Shown here one piece after another: positions 1 through 11,400 of a DNA stretch of 64,000 nt. The DNA is from Odontesthes bonariensis (Eukaryota > Chordata > Actinopteri > Atheriniformes > Atherinopsidae). Position 1 is the first letter of the stretch, and each line of letters starts with the position of its first letter. The notes under the pieces were generated by a model that had not been told where the DNA came from, did not search any database, and saw only the letters and a list, made by a program, of their open reading frames with translations. The stretch lies in the NCBI RefSeq assembly GCF_027942865.1, contig NC_134509.1, positions 22,182,697 through 22,246,696 of the forward strand, in the 5' to 3' direction. Made by a program: the position numbers and the translations under genes.

Positions 1-908
1 ATTTCTATCAAGGTCAGAAACTGTTAATATTCTCATATAGAAAATAATGTGAGACAAATCACTTTGTGTGTTCAGTCTCTCTGAGATAAGCAGACCATAT
101 TTAAGTTAAAGTTTCTGTCTTGTGATGGACCTTTTTTTAAAGGGTGACTTATCGTATATTTGGTGTTTGAAGTCAGTAGTAGTTTGTTTTTGGTCCCGTA
201 CGTCTGAAAATGTGTCATTCAGTGAGGTGTTCAGAATTGTAGGGGAAACTGCATCACTTTACAAGGTTATTCGGCCCTTTTTCTCCCAATCTCTGTCTAC
301 TTTTAACTTAAGATGACGTTTCATTGGCTATAAGTTTACTGTGATATATCAACATCAAATCTCATCAAAAGTTCACTGAACATTGGGAACGATTGGGGTA
401 ATAATAATCCGCAAGTACTTTGTTTAATGCTTTATTTCTTGACAAAGAAATCTGACTGCTAACAAACAGTAGTTTTTTAGAAATTCTGATTTTTCCCATT
501 TGTCAGTGAATGCACCATCAAGCAAAGCTGGCATCAGCCCTTACAAAACCAAGCATCAGTGAAATATTGGCAACATTAGCAACGATTCTTCATGTTAGCG
601 GCTAAAAACTTAAACAAACACAAATGTAGCAACTTTTATTTTCAGAGTTTATGGAGTCGATGTGTGAATGGAAGAATTGGGATGGTTAAACCAAATTGGG
701 GCACTTCAAGGTGTGAGGACGACTTAAGGCTCTAGCATGGTTGCCGCGTCTGCTAGCGCGAGCGGTGTTGATGACGTCACGATTTCGTGCCCGCCATATA
801 TAGTGGTGCAAGTCGATGCGCCAGTAGTTGCAATTTTCTCTGTCACAGAGGTGGCGCTGCTACGTGAAGGTTACCGCTACTCTACAACCACGAAAGTGGA
901 GAAGAAAA
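1..908. other. Gene-free flank, no recognisable feature
   Basis: AT-rich sequence with only short chance reading frames. The last 190 bases (about 720-908) are more GC-rich and contain a CRE-like TGACGTCA at about 774. That resembles the edge of a transposon or a CpG-containing promoter, but no exon follows. If the btbd18 call is right, this stretch is probably part of a long upstream intron. Confidence 0.5.
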
Positions 909-1338
909 CATTGGGCCTCATGCAAGAACCGTTCGTACGCACAGATTTGTTCTTAAATCGTGCGTACGAGTGATTTAAGAGAATTTGCGCATTCACCAAT
1001 CATTTCGTATTTTACGTTTTCTTTCAGGTACGAACAGAATTTACGAGTGATCCAGAGCTGTCGTAGGAGTTTCGTAAAATAGTCCGCTGTTATTCCAATC
1101 AAGTTTGCTTGACTAATGGATTGTATATTTAATTACTTTGAAGAAAACATAAATAAATATATACATTATACCCCATAATTATGCTGACATTATTCTGTTT
1201 GACTTAAATGATGCACTAATTGAAGGTTAATTTGAGTCTGTACAGAACAAGGTCAGTGGGAAGCGTAACCAGCGGCTGATTTTCTACTTTTGGATGCCTT
1301 AGTGCGTCAGGCTCTTGGAAGAGACCGTGTAGAGACAA

Positions 1339-1740
1339 ATGGCTGACATCGCGATTAAGATTCCCAAGGACTCTGCTGCTACAAATATGCAGCTTGCTAG
1401 AGCCACAACTCCAGAGAGAAACACGCGATCAAACCCAATTCCACCACACGTCCAGGTCCTCACCACCCTTGGATTTTTGGCCACTGGAACCTTTCAGAGG
1501 GAGATTGGAGACAGATCGGGGGTGTCCCAGTCCTCTGTGAGTCCTGTGCTCCCCTTGGTCATCAAAACTCTCATTAGTTTATCACCCACGGTACATAAAA
1601 TTCCCATACACCGCTGTCCAACAAGTACAAATTAAGAGGGACTTTCATGCCGTGGCTGGACTGCCAAACATAATTGGAGCAATAGACTGCACACATATAT
1701 GCATCAAAACACCCGTGCCCCTGTTGTGGAGCGCACTGAG
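1339..1740 (+). pseudogene. Decayed Harbinger (HARBI1-like) transposase
   Basis: Two out-of-frame pieces read as a HARBI1-type DDE nuclease. The first, from 1339, has a helix-turn-helix-like stretch with FLATGTFQREIGDRSGVSQS. The second, from about 1635, reads FHAVAGLPNIIGAIDCTHI, matching the family motif around the first catalytic Asp (GAIDxTHI). The rest of the catalytic domain, with the second Asp and the Glu, is absent. Family activity is cut-and-paste transposition; this fragment cannot encode it. Confidence 0.8.
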
Positions 1741-1989
1741 CTGAAGGCCAGGTGGGTGTGTCTCGATACATGGCAATATTGCTATGAACGAGGGTCTCCA
1801 CCTGAACCAGCCCAGGCAGCCCAGAAGGTGTGGTGCCAGAAGACCCCCCTCATGGACCACCCCATCAAAGAGCCATCATGATGAGGCAACAACTGATTGC
1901 ACGGCTTGAGTTGCAGTCATCGAGCGCCTTCCCAGGGCGAGACGTTTTTTTTTTTTTTTAAGCCATTTTCATATCAAACCATTTATTTT

Positions 1990-2175
1990 TTATTTTGGTG
2001 ACATGGTATTAACAGCACTCCTAATTGCTTCCCATTTATTCGCTTTAGCAGGTCCCGTAATTCCACTGCTGACACTGCTAAAAATGACAGATTTTCCTTT
2101 TTGGATCTCTGAAAGCAGAACTTCAGTTTCAGAGCCCGTAAAGTTGTTCTTTTTGCGCCTTGATGTCATTCTCAT
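1990..2175 (-). pseudogene. Harbinger Myb/SANT-like DNA-binding protein fragment
   Basis: The minus-strand peptide begins RRKKNNFTGSETEVLLSEI and continues with SSGITGPAKANKWEAIRSAV. This is the NAIF1/Myb-like trihelix of the second Harbinger protein, with conserved Trp and the FTxSExxxLLxE motif. In intact elements this protein carries the transposase to the nucleus and binds the ends. Only the N-terminal domain, about 60 residues, survives here. Confidence 0.8.
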
Positions 2176-2528
2176 GACTCAACACTCAACATTTCCTGGC
2201 ACAGGAGCGAGGAAGCACTGCCTTATATGGTATAATTTAGGGCGTGGAGTATGCAAATCTACTATCCTCGTGCACGTGAACTTAGATACGCACGAGTGGG
2301 ATTCATCATTTACGCAGGTCGTTTACACACTTTTTCCGAAGTTAAGAGCGCTTGTTGAATCTGACGTGGCGTGTTCGTACGAGGCCTTATTACGAAAAAA
2401 GTAAGAGAAATTTAGAATAAAAATACGAAAATGTTCTTGCATGAGGCCCAATGCCTCTGTCAAGAGCAGGAATACTGTAATTAATGATACTGCTGCAGTT
2501 TTCGGATCATTTTAATTTTTTAATTCAG

Positions 2529-2795
2529 TCAATAGAGGTGAAGGTTTGAAGCCCCCGGCATCAGCAGAGTCTCTGCCCTCTTCTTTGCCTTCACGTATCT
2601 GTCCCGTAGCTTCTTCCACACATTCTTACAGAACTCTCCCTCTTTCCCCAAAGTTCTGCCCATCTCTGTGCACCAGTTTGGGGAGTTTACGTGCTCCCTG
2701 TGCTGTTTCACTGCAGTTTCGTACAGCTGTCTGTACAAACGCACCTCCTCACTGAGCCTGGTCTCACATCGGTCTGTCGTTGTTGGCGCCGCCAA
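2529..2795 (-). pseudogene. MADF-like domain ORF, probably transposon-derived
   Basis: An 88-codon minus-strand frame starts with ATG and is a plausible MADF (Myb/SANT-like) domain. It has an N-terminal hydrophobic/charged helix (LSEEVRLYRQLYETAV), a central Trp (NSPNWCTEMGRTL) and the closing helix CKNVWKKLRDRYVKAKKR. MADF domains occur in Harbinger-associated proteins and in MADF-BESS regulators. The frame ends straight after the domain with no BESS motif and no obvious donor. It lies just outside the Harbinger relic, so it may belong to a second element. Intact but unsupported as a gene. Confidence 0.5.
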
Positions 2796-3159
2796 GTTAC
2801 AAAAATCGAGTGGTGCATGACAACGCGTTGCGCCGTCTCTTCAAGGGAAGCGCCATGCCTGAAACGTCATTTTGACGTCACGGTCCGCCACCGCCGTGAC
2901 AGACGCGTCAACTATAACTCCGGCTTAAAAGAGGGATCGGTAGCCCACCAGCAAGAGTGGAGAATCGCAGGCGATCCACCAAATTAGAGAAACCGTATAG
3001 ATCGCCTTTGCCAATCAGCGCAATGATTTATTTATTTTTTTTTTTTTTAATGCTGGTTCCCGCCGATGCAGCAGACGTAGGGCGTCCTTAACCTAACCGA
3101 CCAATCATAGCGAACTGTGCGTCGTGACACTTTCTTACACGCCTCCATGTTGTGTTTGT

Positions 3160-3881
3160 AAAAACTTAGAAAACGCATGGACAGCCATGGCTGAAAGCCA
3201 AGCCGACAAGCTGGTGAAGAAGAGGAAATCCACCTCGGTAATTTGGAATTGGTTCGGGTTTTCTTCTACCCTAACCCACTGCTGCTGGTCCACATCAGGA
3301 AAGGGAACAGCAGCAGCGGCACCATCCACAGCACATCCATAGCGGCGCACGGGAGAAACTCACGGCCAGCAGCAGCACTCTCGGGTCGGATGAGGAAACC
3401 GCTAGCTCGTAAGCTAACTACGGTGCAAGAGAAAAGGGATGCACCGCGACCGTGACAAACATTACACAGTTGAAAAGTATTCCTTTAGGGCGCTCTGGTG
3501 ATGGCAGTGCGTGACTGTGGCTGCAGTAAATGAACATGCAGCGTTGCTCATCTGTTGCTAAATGGCATCATGAGGTGGAGTCAAGTCGTCATCAGTGGTT
3601 CGTTTTTCTATTTCCGGTTGCTTCACTCTCACTGTGTCAGATGTCATCAATTAGATCATTATTTTTCATCTTGAATTGGGTTACAGTTGAATTACAATGT
3701 GTTGACCAAATTCTTTCTTTTACTCCTTAGCTCTTCTGTGGTTCAGCATGTCGACTTAACTCTACTGTAATTGGTCTTTTTTTTTTTTTTTTTTTTGGAT
3801 GGAAGATCTGATCAAAAATCGAAATCGTGATTTTATGCAAAAAATCGTGATACAACATTTTTTCCATATCGCCCACCCCTA
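3160..3881 (+). mobile_element. hAT-type (ZBED) transposon relic
   Basis: At 3187 an ATG opens a frame beginning MAESQADKLVKKRKSTSVIW followed by NWFGF, the usual N-terminus of ZBED/hAT transposases just before the BED zinc finger. The finger itself is frameshifted. At 3815-3881 the sequence ends in cgcccacccct, preceded by repeated 'aatcgtga' motifs, which is the typical right terminus of teleost hAT elements (taggggtgggcgat on the minus strand). I could not define the left end, so whether the two parts belong to one copy is an inference. Confidence 0.55.
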
Positions 3882-5472
3882 GCTTCAAGAGAGGTAGACC
3901 CTGAGGAAAAGAGGGGCTGAGTATTTCACTCCACCTCCTAGAAGTCTCTGCTTTACTGGAGGTGTAAATTCTTATGATAATATGTCTCCTTTAAGTGTTG
4001 GGCAGCAAATTGGAGCCAGTTTTTAAGGGCAAGAATGCGAAACGATTACTGCAGCTTTCACAGTTACATTTGACTCAGCACTTTAATTTCTTAGCTCAGA
4101 TTTGTTAAAGCACTTTTTGGTCTGAAAATTACCCGCAGCAAGAAAGACAAAAGTCACACAGATATGAAAAAATAGTCGATTCACAGGGATGAAAATGTCA
4201 CTTTTTATCAGCTGAGAATGAGGTGGTTGGGTGGAGGTGGAAATATGGAGCAAACAACAAGGGATGTGTAGCTTTCAGAGACCTTTTTAGTGTTTGTTTC
4301 TGTTAAAAAACAGCTGTTCTGTTCTATAGCTGACTGCACTGTAGCTCCATGCATCATCGGTATGAAACCGCGTCCTCCTTCTCTAGTCTCACAGTCGTCT
4401 TTTGTTCTGCCAACACGTTTAAGTTATGGGATGGAACCAGATCTTTTTAAAATGTGATCACAGCGGTCTCTGATTTCCTGTAACTGCAGCCCGAGTCACA
4501 ACTGATCCCCAAAACAGGTTTGTTGCAGGAACAACCTTAGGTTCACACATCTGCTGTGGGGCTAACGTGCTCCGGTTGGCTGCATTAACGACCAGAGGTT
4601 GTTTTTATGTTATCATAAAAATGGTGATAAGATGGGTCTACGTCAGTGTAGTTCTCCTCTGTTTGATGATAGTAAAACAGCTTTCTGGACTTGGATGTTT
4701 TATGCCAGAATGTGCTCTGAGTCAAACATGGGTTTACATACTCTGTCAGTTATTTAGAACACACATATGTATGTGGTTAAATCAAACGTGTAATTCAACA
4801 ACCTTTTCGTATGTATGTGGTGATTAAGAATTAAATGAACGTAAGATAAGAAGGTTGCATGAAATGCCGGGTCATCTCCACAGCAGACAGCTTGCTTTGT
4901 GATTGTGGAGGTTGCATCTCTACTGAAGTGTCACTGAGCCACAGCTGGTTAATATGCATTCATCTGTGTGTGAAATCGCTCCAGGGATGAGAAGAGGGCA
5001 GAGGAAGGCAGGCTGTAGACGGGGCCTGCTCTGACCTCCCTGCATTTCCAACTTTGATGAGTCGATTTCTGTCTTGCATAATCTTAAATTATGTACGTAT
5101 CCTTCCAGAGTCAAAAACCTTTAGTCAGTTTAAAGGTCGGTAAAAAACACGTTTGTCAAACTCTCTGATTCAACCTTCCCTTTGCAGATGATCCTTCATA
5201 CAGAAAGTGCTAATAGCTGTCTCAGAGTTTATTTTCTCCTGTCAGGGTGAGAACAGCGGCAGAGGAGTGTGATCATCGCCTTCTCTCTGTGTTTGAGAAT
5301 AATTTAGCACAAACTTGCTTTGTTAAACTTTGTGGAGAGTTGGACCGTGAGCTGACGGAGGAACCGTGTCGGTGTTGGTGCAGATCAGGATCACTTTAGG
5401 GCAGGTTATAAGCAAAGAAGGCGTTTCTCAGCTTTTCCAATCTCACTGCTGTGTTTCCTCTCGTCTGTGCAG
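3882..5472. other. Gene-free or intronic, no clear exon
   Basis: No exon with conserved coding character was found. Short acceptor/donor-bounded stretches at 4490-4517 and 5188-5246 were examined. Neither has a phase or frame compatible with the downstream exon at 5473. If the btbd18 model is right, this is intron upstream of that exon. Confidence 0.45.
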
Positions 5473-8400
5473 GTGAAGCTGAGGAGGAGGACTAAAGGAG
5501 AAGGGTGGGAGGTTGTGAGCATGCAGGACACAGATGAGGCGTTGTCGGTTCTTACCTCCGTAAAACAGGTGGAGAAGTCTGAGTGTGACCAGTTTGAAAC
5601 ATATTGCATCACTACATCATAAAACCACATCCTCCGACGAATACAGTAAAAAATGATTAGTTTTGGTGATGTATGGCAAATACGGACTCCATTAGGTTCC
5701 AGGATCATCAGCAGCACAATCTACAGTAAAGGCTGGGGTACCAACTGAAGCGTCTGCAGTTTGAACACAACAACTCCGTCTTTTAGGGCTCTGAAAGATC
5801 ACGGCATGACAGATTTGTCTCGTGGCGATCGGAAAACACCGACTGTTACCTTGATGTGTTGAGGAGACGCTGCTGGTTCTGGGGAGAACAGAGTAGAACT
5901 GATTAGACGTGCTGATGGTCTGGTGTACTTTTAAAAGTGGCGCTCTTCTCTCGGAGGATGCAAATGTTTTGTCAATTCCTAACTTGGTTGGTGTAGACCG
6001 GCTGCTACGAGACTTTTACCAGAGAGCCTCGCCTGCTCCACCTGAGATGAAGAGCCCCACAGCTCTTAAAGGGATAGTTCACCTCTTTTGACATGAAGCT
6101 GTATGACATCCCATACTAGCAATATCATTTATGAACATTGACTTACCCCCTGCTGCATCCTGTGAGCCAACTTCCGGCCTCGTTTTGGCGTTGACGAAGG
6201 TAGTCCGGCTAGTTGGCTTCGTATCACTCTGGGCTGTGTAAACTGTGCAGACCGAAGTGCAGACCGAGTAGTCCCCTGCTTCCGAGCAGTAAACACAGTA
6301 ACAGGTGCGGCTATCGGCAGGTGGCAATCACGGAGTGATATGAAGAGAGGCAAAAATAGCGCCAAGTGATTGTGAGGTCTGACTTTATCTGGCTGGATGA
6401 TTTTGTGATGCAAATGTATTACTCTTTTGAACGCATATTGTTTTGAGAAGCAAAACGCTTTATTTTCGGGACCCTAGCAAACTAGCCGGACTACCTTCGT
6501 CAACGCCAAAACGAGGCTGGAACTCGGCTCACAGGACGCAGCAGGGGGTAAGTTAGTGTTCATAAATGATATTGCTAGTATGGGATGTCATACAGCTTCA
6601 TGTCAAAAGAGGTGAACTATGACTATCCCTTTAAATTACTCTTTTAAAGTTTTATCTCATTTGAAAAACTGACATGAAATAAGAAGGTAATTAGAAAATG
6701 AGTTTAAAAATCGAATGCTCTGCTAAAAAGAACTGGTCATAGTCATCTGTGGATTGTGGCGCCCTCAAGGCGTCATGGAGGGTATTCCACAGATGTGGAG
6801 CAGCAGCACAGAAAGCCCGGCCCCCCGCGATGCTGAGACAGGTTCTGGGAATGCAGAGACCTGTTTCAGTGAGTCGAGCTGACGAGTTGCTACGATTGTC
6901 AGTCGAAAAAGATGCTTGTTCAGAGATTTCCAGTAAGGAAGATGAGCACGAGCAGGTGATTTTTAAAGGGATAATCCAGAGTAAAATGCACTTTAGATCA
7001 ATTTACGGGATGATTGGGAGTACATACGTTGAGTTGACATTAAAATCATGTCATTGGGATGTGTTTTGAGAATTTCGATTTGACCGTTTTTAGCCAAAAG
7101 TCGTTAGCCTGGAGGTGACGGGGGCATATCATGTCACCGCTACAAAACGCTATTTTCATACCTCTTCTACAGCTCCAAACAACATAACACTTACGTGGTA
7201 GTGAGTAGAGGGTCCCTAAAGCCAATCCGAAGTGTCCCGAGGTCTTCATGTGGTCGGATATAGAGTCCAGAATGAATTTAATCAAGCCAGTACCTGCTCT
7301 TCTCTGCTGCTGAATCAGAGCCTCTTCCATCAACAGGAGGCTACCTCACGCGAGACATCACGTAAAAAACCCTTCCGTCCTCAATAGTACCGTTTCGCTG
7401 GTCTAATAATGGTTTTCGTTACTTGGGCATTCAAATTGCACTATCTCTTTCTGATCTGTACCGAGTAAACCTTACCCTTTTGATAGATAAGACAGAAGCT
7501 GACTTTGCCCGCTGGTCAATTTTGCCCATTTCACTCGCTGGGCAAATAAGCTTGGTGAAAATGGCGATTCTTCCTAAGTTTCTTTACATGTTTCAGCATC
7601 TTCTAATTCTTCTCAATAAATCGTTTTTTTGTTTAATTAGACAAATTGATTTCAAACTTTTTATGGGCTGGGAAGCCTGCCAGAATCAGTAGGTCGGTTT
7701 TACAGTCCCCCAAAGAGAAAGGAGGATTTGCCCTCCCAGTTTTTAGGTATTATTACTGGGCCGCAAATGTACAGAAACTGGTATTTTGGATGAATGATGA
7801 AGAAGACACTATGCCGGCTTGGGTTCAGTTAGAGAAAAAGTCCTCCCAGTTCTCACTTCGCTCAGTCTTGTGCTCACAACTTCCTTTCCCGCACTTAACT
7901 AACTGCCCTGTTGTATCCACTTCTTTCAAAAATATGGAACCAACTTAGGAAACAGCTCGGCCTTTTGCACTAATCTGCCTTGACATCAGTGTTTAAAAAC
8001 TTTATGTTTGGACCATCATAGGATTCAGTATTCAAAGTTTGGCATGATAATGGAATTAAATCAATTGTAGATCTTTATACTGAAAATGTATTCTCGTCTT
8101 TTGAACAGCTATCTGTCAAATACCACCTTCCAAAACACAATTTTTTTCGTTTTTTTCAAATCCGTGACTATGTTAAGATGCTGTTTCCTTACTTTCCGAA
8201 TCGCCCTCCAGAAACCCTATTAGACTCTCTCCTTTCAATTGATCCCAGTCTTAGAGGATGTATTTCGGTTCTATACAAGCTTATGCTATCAGAAACATCA
8301 ACATCTGCAAATGCAGTCAAAACAGCTTGGGAAGAGAATCTTAACATTGTGTTGACAGAACAACAATGGACTTCTGCACTGGCTCTGGTGCACTCAACTT

Positions 8401-11400
8401 CCATCTGTGCCCGGCATAGACTAATTCAATGCAAAGTTGTTTACAGAGCTCACTATACCAATTCACGGCTAGCAAAAATGTATTCCTCTGTAAATGATGC
8501 CTGTGGCAGATGTCAACTTTCCCCTGCTAATCATTCACACATGTTCTGGTCATGTCCTAAGCTGAAACCATTCTGGACAGGAATTTTCAATTCCCTATCC
8601 GAAGCATATGGGTTTCTGGTTGCCCCTAATTCAGTATCTGCAATTTTTGGTATCCCCCCTGTTTCTAACCTGCCGAAAGCAATGAAACAAGCCATAGCTT
8701 TCACCACTCTACTCGCTCGAAGGCTGATCTTACTGAATTGGAAAGTCTCTCACTCCCCTTCACATGTCCGCTGGGTGCGAGAAGTGCTCTACAACCTCAA
8801 AACAGAAAAATTGAGGTTTACTTGTAGAGGTTCTACCAAGTTATTTCATGCTACATGGGATCCCTTTTTAAGGTATTTTGATTCCTTAGCTCTGTCTGAC
8901 ATTGAGGATATTTAAATATCTGACAAACCTGTAAGTTTGAATTTTCTATGTATTTGTACTTAGTTGTTTAAACTAATATTCTTAATCATTTACCCCCTCC
9001 TTATTTATTTTGTATTTATTTATTTTTTTGTTGGCCTGTGGGTGGGATGGGGGTTAACAGAATTTTTGCGGCTACTGATTGTATTTATTTTTATTCTGAC
9101 CCAACAATGCCTGTCTTATTATTTTTAAAATGTTCGATAAACAAAGTTTAAAAAAAAACAAAAAAACGGTCAAATCGAAATTCTCAAAACACATCCGAAT
9201 GACATGATTTTGACGTCAACTCAGCGTATGTACTCCCAATCATCCCGTAAATTGATCCAAAGTGCATTTTACTCCGGATTATCCCTTTAAGGTGGGAAAA
9301 GGCCATTCTTTCTAACTGGAATGGCATTCCAGGTGATGCTTATTAAACCAATTAACTTGAATCAACACGCAACACATTTACTTTTTTTCTTCTGATAAAC
9401 ACTTCGTAATTTACTGGTAATTTGTAGAAATGACAAACAAAAAAGCTCAGCTCGGTGACTTCCAAAGCAGCGCCGAGGTTTTCCTGTAAATGATTCTGTT
9501 GGCGCCAAAGCATCTGTTAGTAATGCAGTTAAGATGGAGCAATATTTTTTTTTTGTTTGATACCGATTTGAGCGGTGTTCCTGTGGCGGTAGCTTCAGAA
9601 ACGTGAGCAGCGAAGGTGTATTTTAAAGCATTTCTGAGGAGTTGAGCCTCTAAACTGCATTCACTGAAAGGGCAGATAAGAAACGAAAGTCGAAAAAACT
9701 TAAGCAAAATGTGCTAATAATCCAATATCTGTTTCAGTTCACATCCAGTGATGACATGAAGTGTTTTGATTGGAATAAATCTGAAGGTAAACTTGTATAT
9801 TTGACTTGTTACTCATCTTTCCACAGGGTTGCTCCAACCAGAAAGCTCCTCAGACAGTCTGCAGAGACGCCCCGTTTCCTCCCTCTTCTGTCCACTCAGT
9901 TCAGAAACCAGAGACCCAGAACCGTCAACCTGTTGTCTCTACTTCCCCCAAAACGCCAAGCTCGGACCCCGACCAGAGCGACGAGCCGGAGTCGGCGGCG
10001 CCCCCTCCGCCTCAGGGCTGTGTGGAGACTGACGAGCAGATCGAGAGGCTGTTGGAGGACATCATGATGGGCCTGAATATTCTGCCCAACATGGATGATA
10101 ACTGCAAGAAGTCGCAGCTGAACCACGACGGAGCGCCGGCCTTCTGCCACGTCCCAGGCACAGAGGGCGGTGTGGAGCAGAACCACATGCACGCTGGGGT
10201 CGGAGCAGCTGGGTGTGTGTTCTACCAGGATCTGGGAACACGGAGCACACACTCGTCAGCAGAAACGGGTACAGGCGTGAGATGGTTTCTGCGACTATTT
10301 TTAGAGGGAAGGACCAATTGTTGGGAGTTATGTTTTCACGTTGTCTTTAGCATGCGAATAAGTAGATTAAGATAATTTCACACGAGTTTTCCAGATTTGT
10401 TCTTTGTTTTATTCTAAATTTCACACTAATGTGGCCCAGAAGAGTGAGACAACTTCTTGTTTCTCTGTGAGAATGAGCAGAGTTTTGTCTGATCTGCCTT
10501 GGGTCTAAACCCAAAGGAATTGACCCTCCTGCAGTCACTTCCTGAACGGTAACGCTCTGCTTTGAGACTCTTATCGGTTCGTATAGATCAGCTTTGTAAG
10601 TGATCAGACCTGTATATGTTGGCGGCACCTTGTCGACACGAGTTCATCTCATCTCCAGTCTCATTCTGCTGTTACCCTTATTCAGCTGATGGTTGGAAAC
10701 TGATCTTTGCATTTCTGCAGCCTGAGGACCAGCTGTTAGCTATGGAAATAATTTCCAGAACTGGGCCGTGTCTTTGCTATTTCAGGTCTAAGAACCACAT
10801 GGTTCAGGGGCTGGGGGGGGTGTAATGATGAAACTTTGTAATTGAGCCTGTGTAAAAATAAACTGGTTCTTAGAAGGCAGCACGGTTAGTTGATGAGGGG
10901 TCTGACTAAAGACTTCAGTGCAACCTGTTGTTTAAGTCGGCAGCTTTCACATCTATATACCAGCTGTGCTCTCCTCCTTTATTATGAACCTTTTTTCAGA
11001 GTAATCTGTCACACCTTTAGCTCTGATACCTCCGTGTCAGCCTGTGTCTGTAAAATGAGTGAGCTCCTCACCCCAGCCGAGGTGTCCCGTGTCCTCGAGG
11101 CCGGAAATGTACAAGTCCAAAATGAATTTTCTCCTGAATCACGCTCGTATGCTGAGTAAATCCACACCACCCCACCTTTGTAGCTCCCCTTGTTTTTCAG
11201 ATCAGGTGATCACAGGAAAAATACTTTTCATAGTTCTCGTTTGACTTTATTCTTTAGTCCACTTTAATTACTGTATTTCTGCTCTGTTTGTTTCAGTTAT
11301 TTATCTAACCCCCCCACACACGTGAACACAGATCACCTCAGCTATCATCATTCCAGATAAACTGATCCATCATTTTCCCACCTGTCATCCAGGTATCCTT

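Larger units (their letters stand above)
909..2453. mobile_element. PIF/Harbinger transposon relic
   Basis: The element is bounded by terminal inverted repeats of about 21 bp: ttgggcctcatgcaagaac at 911-929 and its exact reverse complement at 2433-2451, with two more matching bases outside each. Inside are a decayed transposase fragment on the plus strand and a Myb/SANT-like domain on the minus strand, the usual two-gene arrangement of PIF/Harbinger. No clean 3-bp target duplication is visible, and the transposase is frameshifted, so the copy is old and inactive. Confidence 0.85.

Noticed and set aside
4490-4517. Tiny acceptor/donor-bounded stretch that could be a 28-bp exon
   Set aside because: In no phase does it join the exon at 5473 without a stop or a phase mismatch.
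5188-5246. Possible exon with good acceptor and donor
   Set aside because: Its only open frame ends in phase 2, which puts a stop at the start of the exon at 5473.
6749-7069. 106-codon plus-strand frame
   Set aside because: The first part is a dispersed teleost repeat and the last part runs into the inverted arm of a TTAA element. No gene.
9711-10067. Alternative plus-strand frames overlapping btbd18 exon 2
   Set aside because: Shadow frames. The frame at 9827 alone joins in phase with the flanking exons and keeps the acidic LLEDIM helix.
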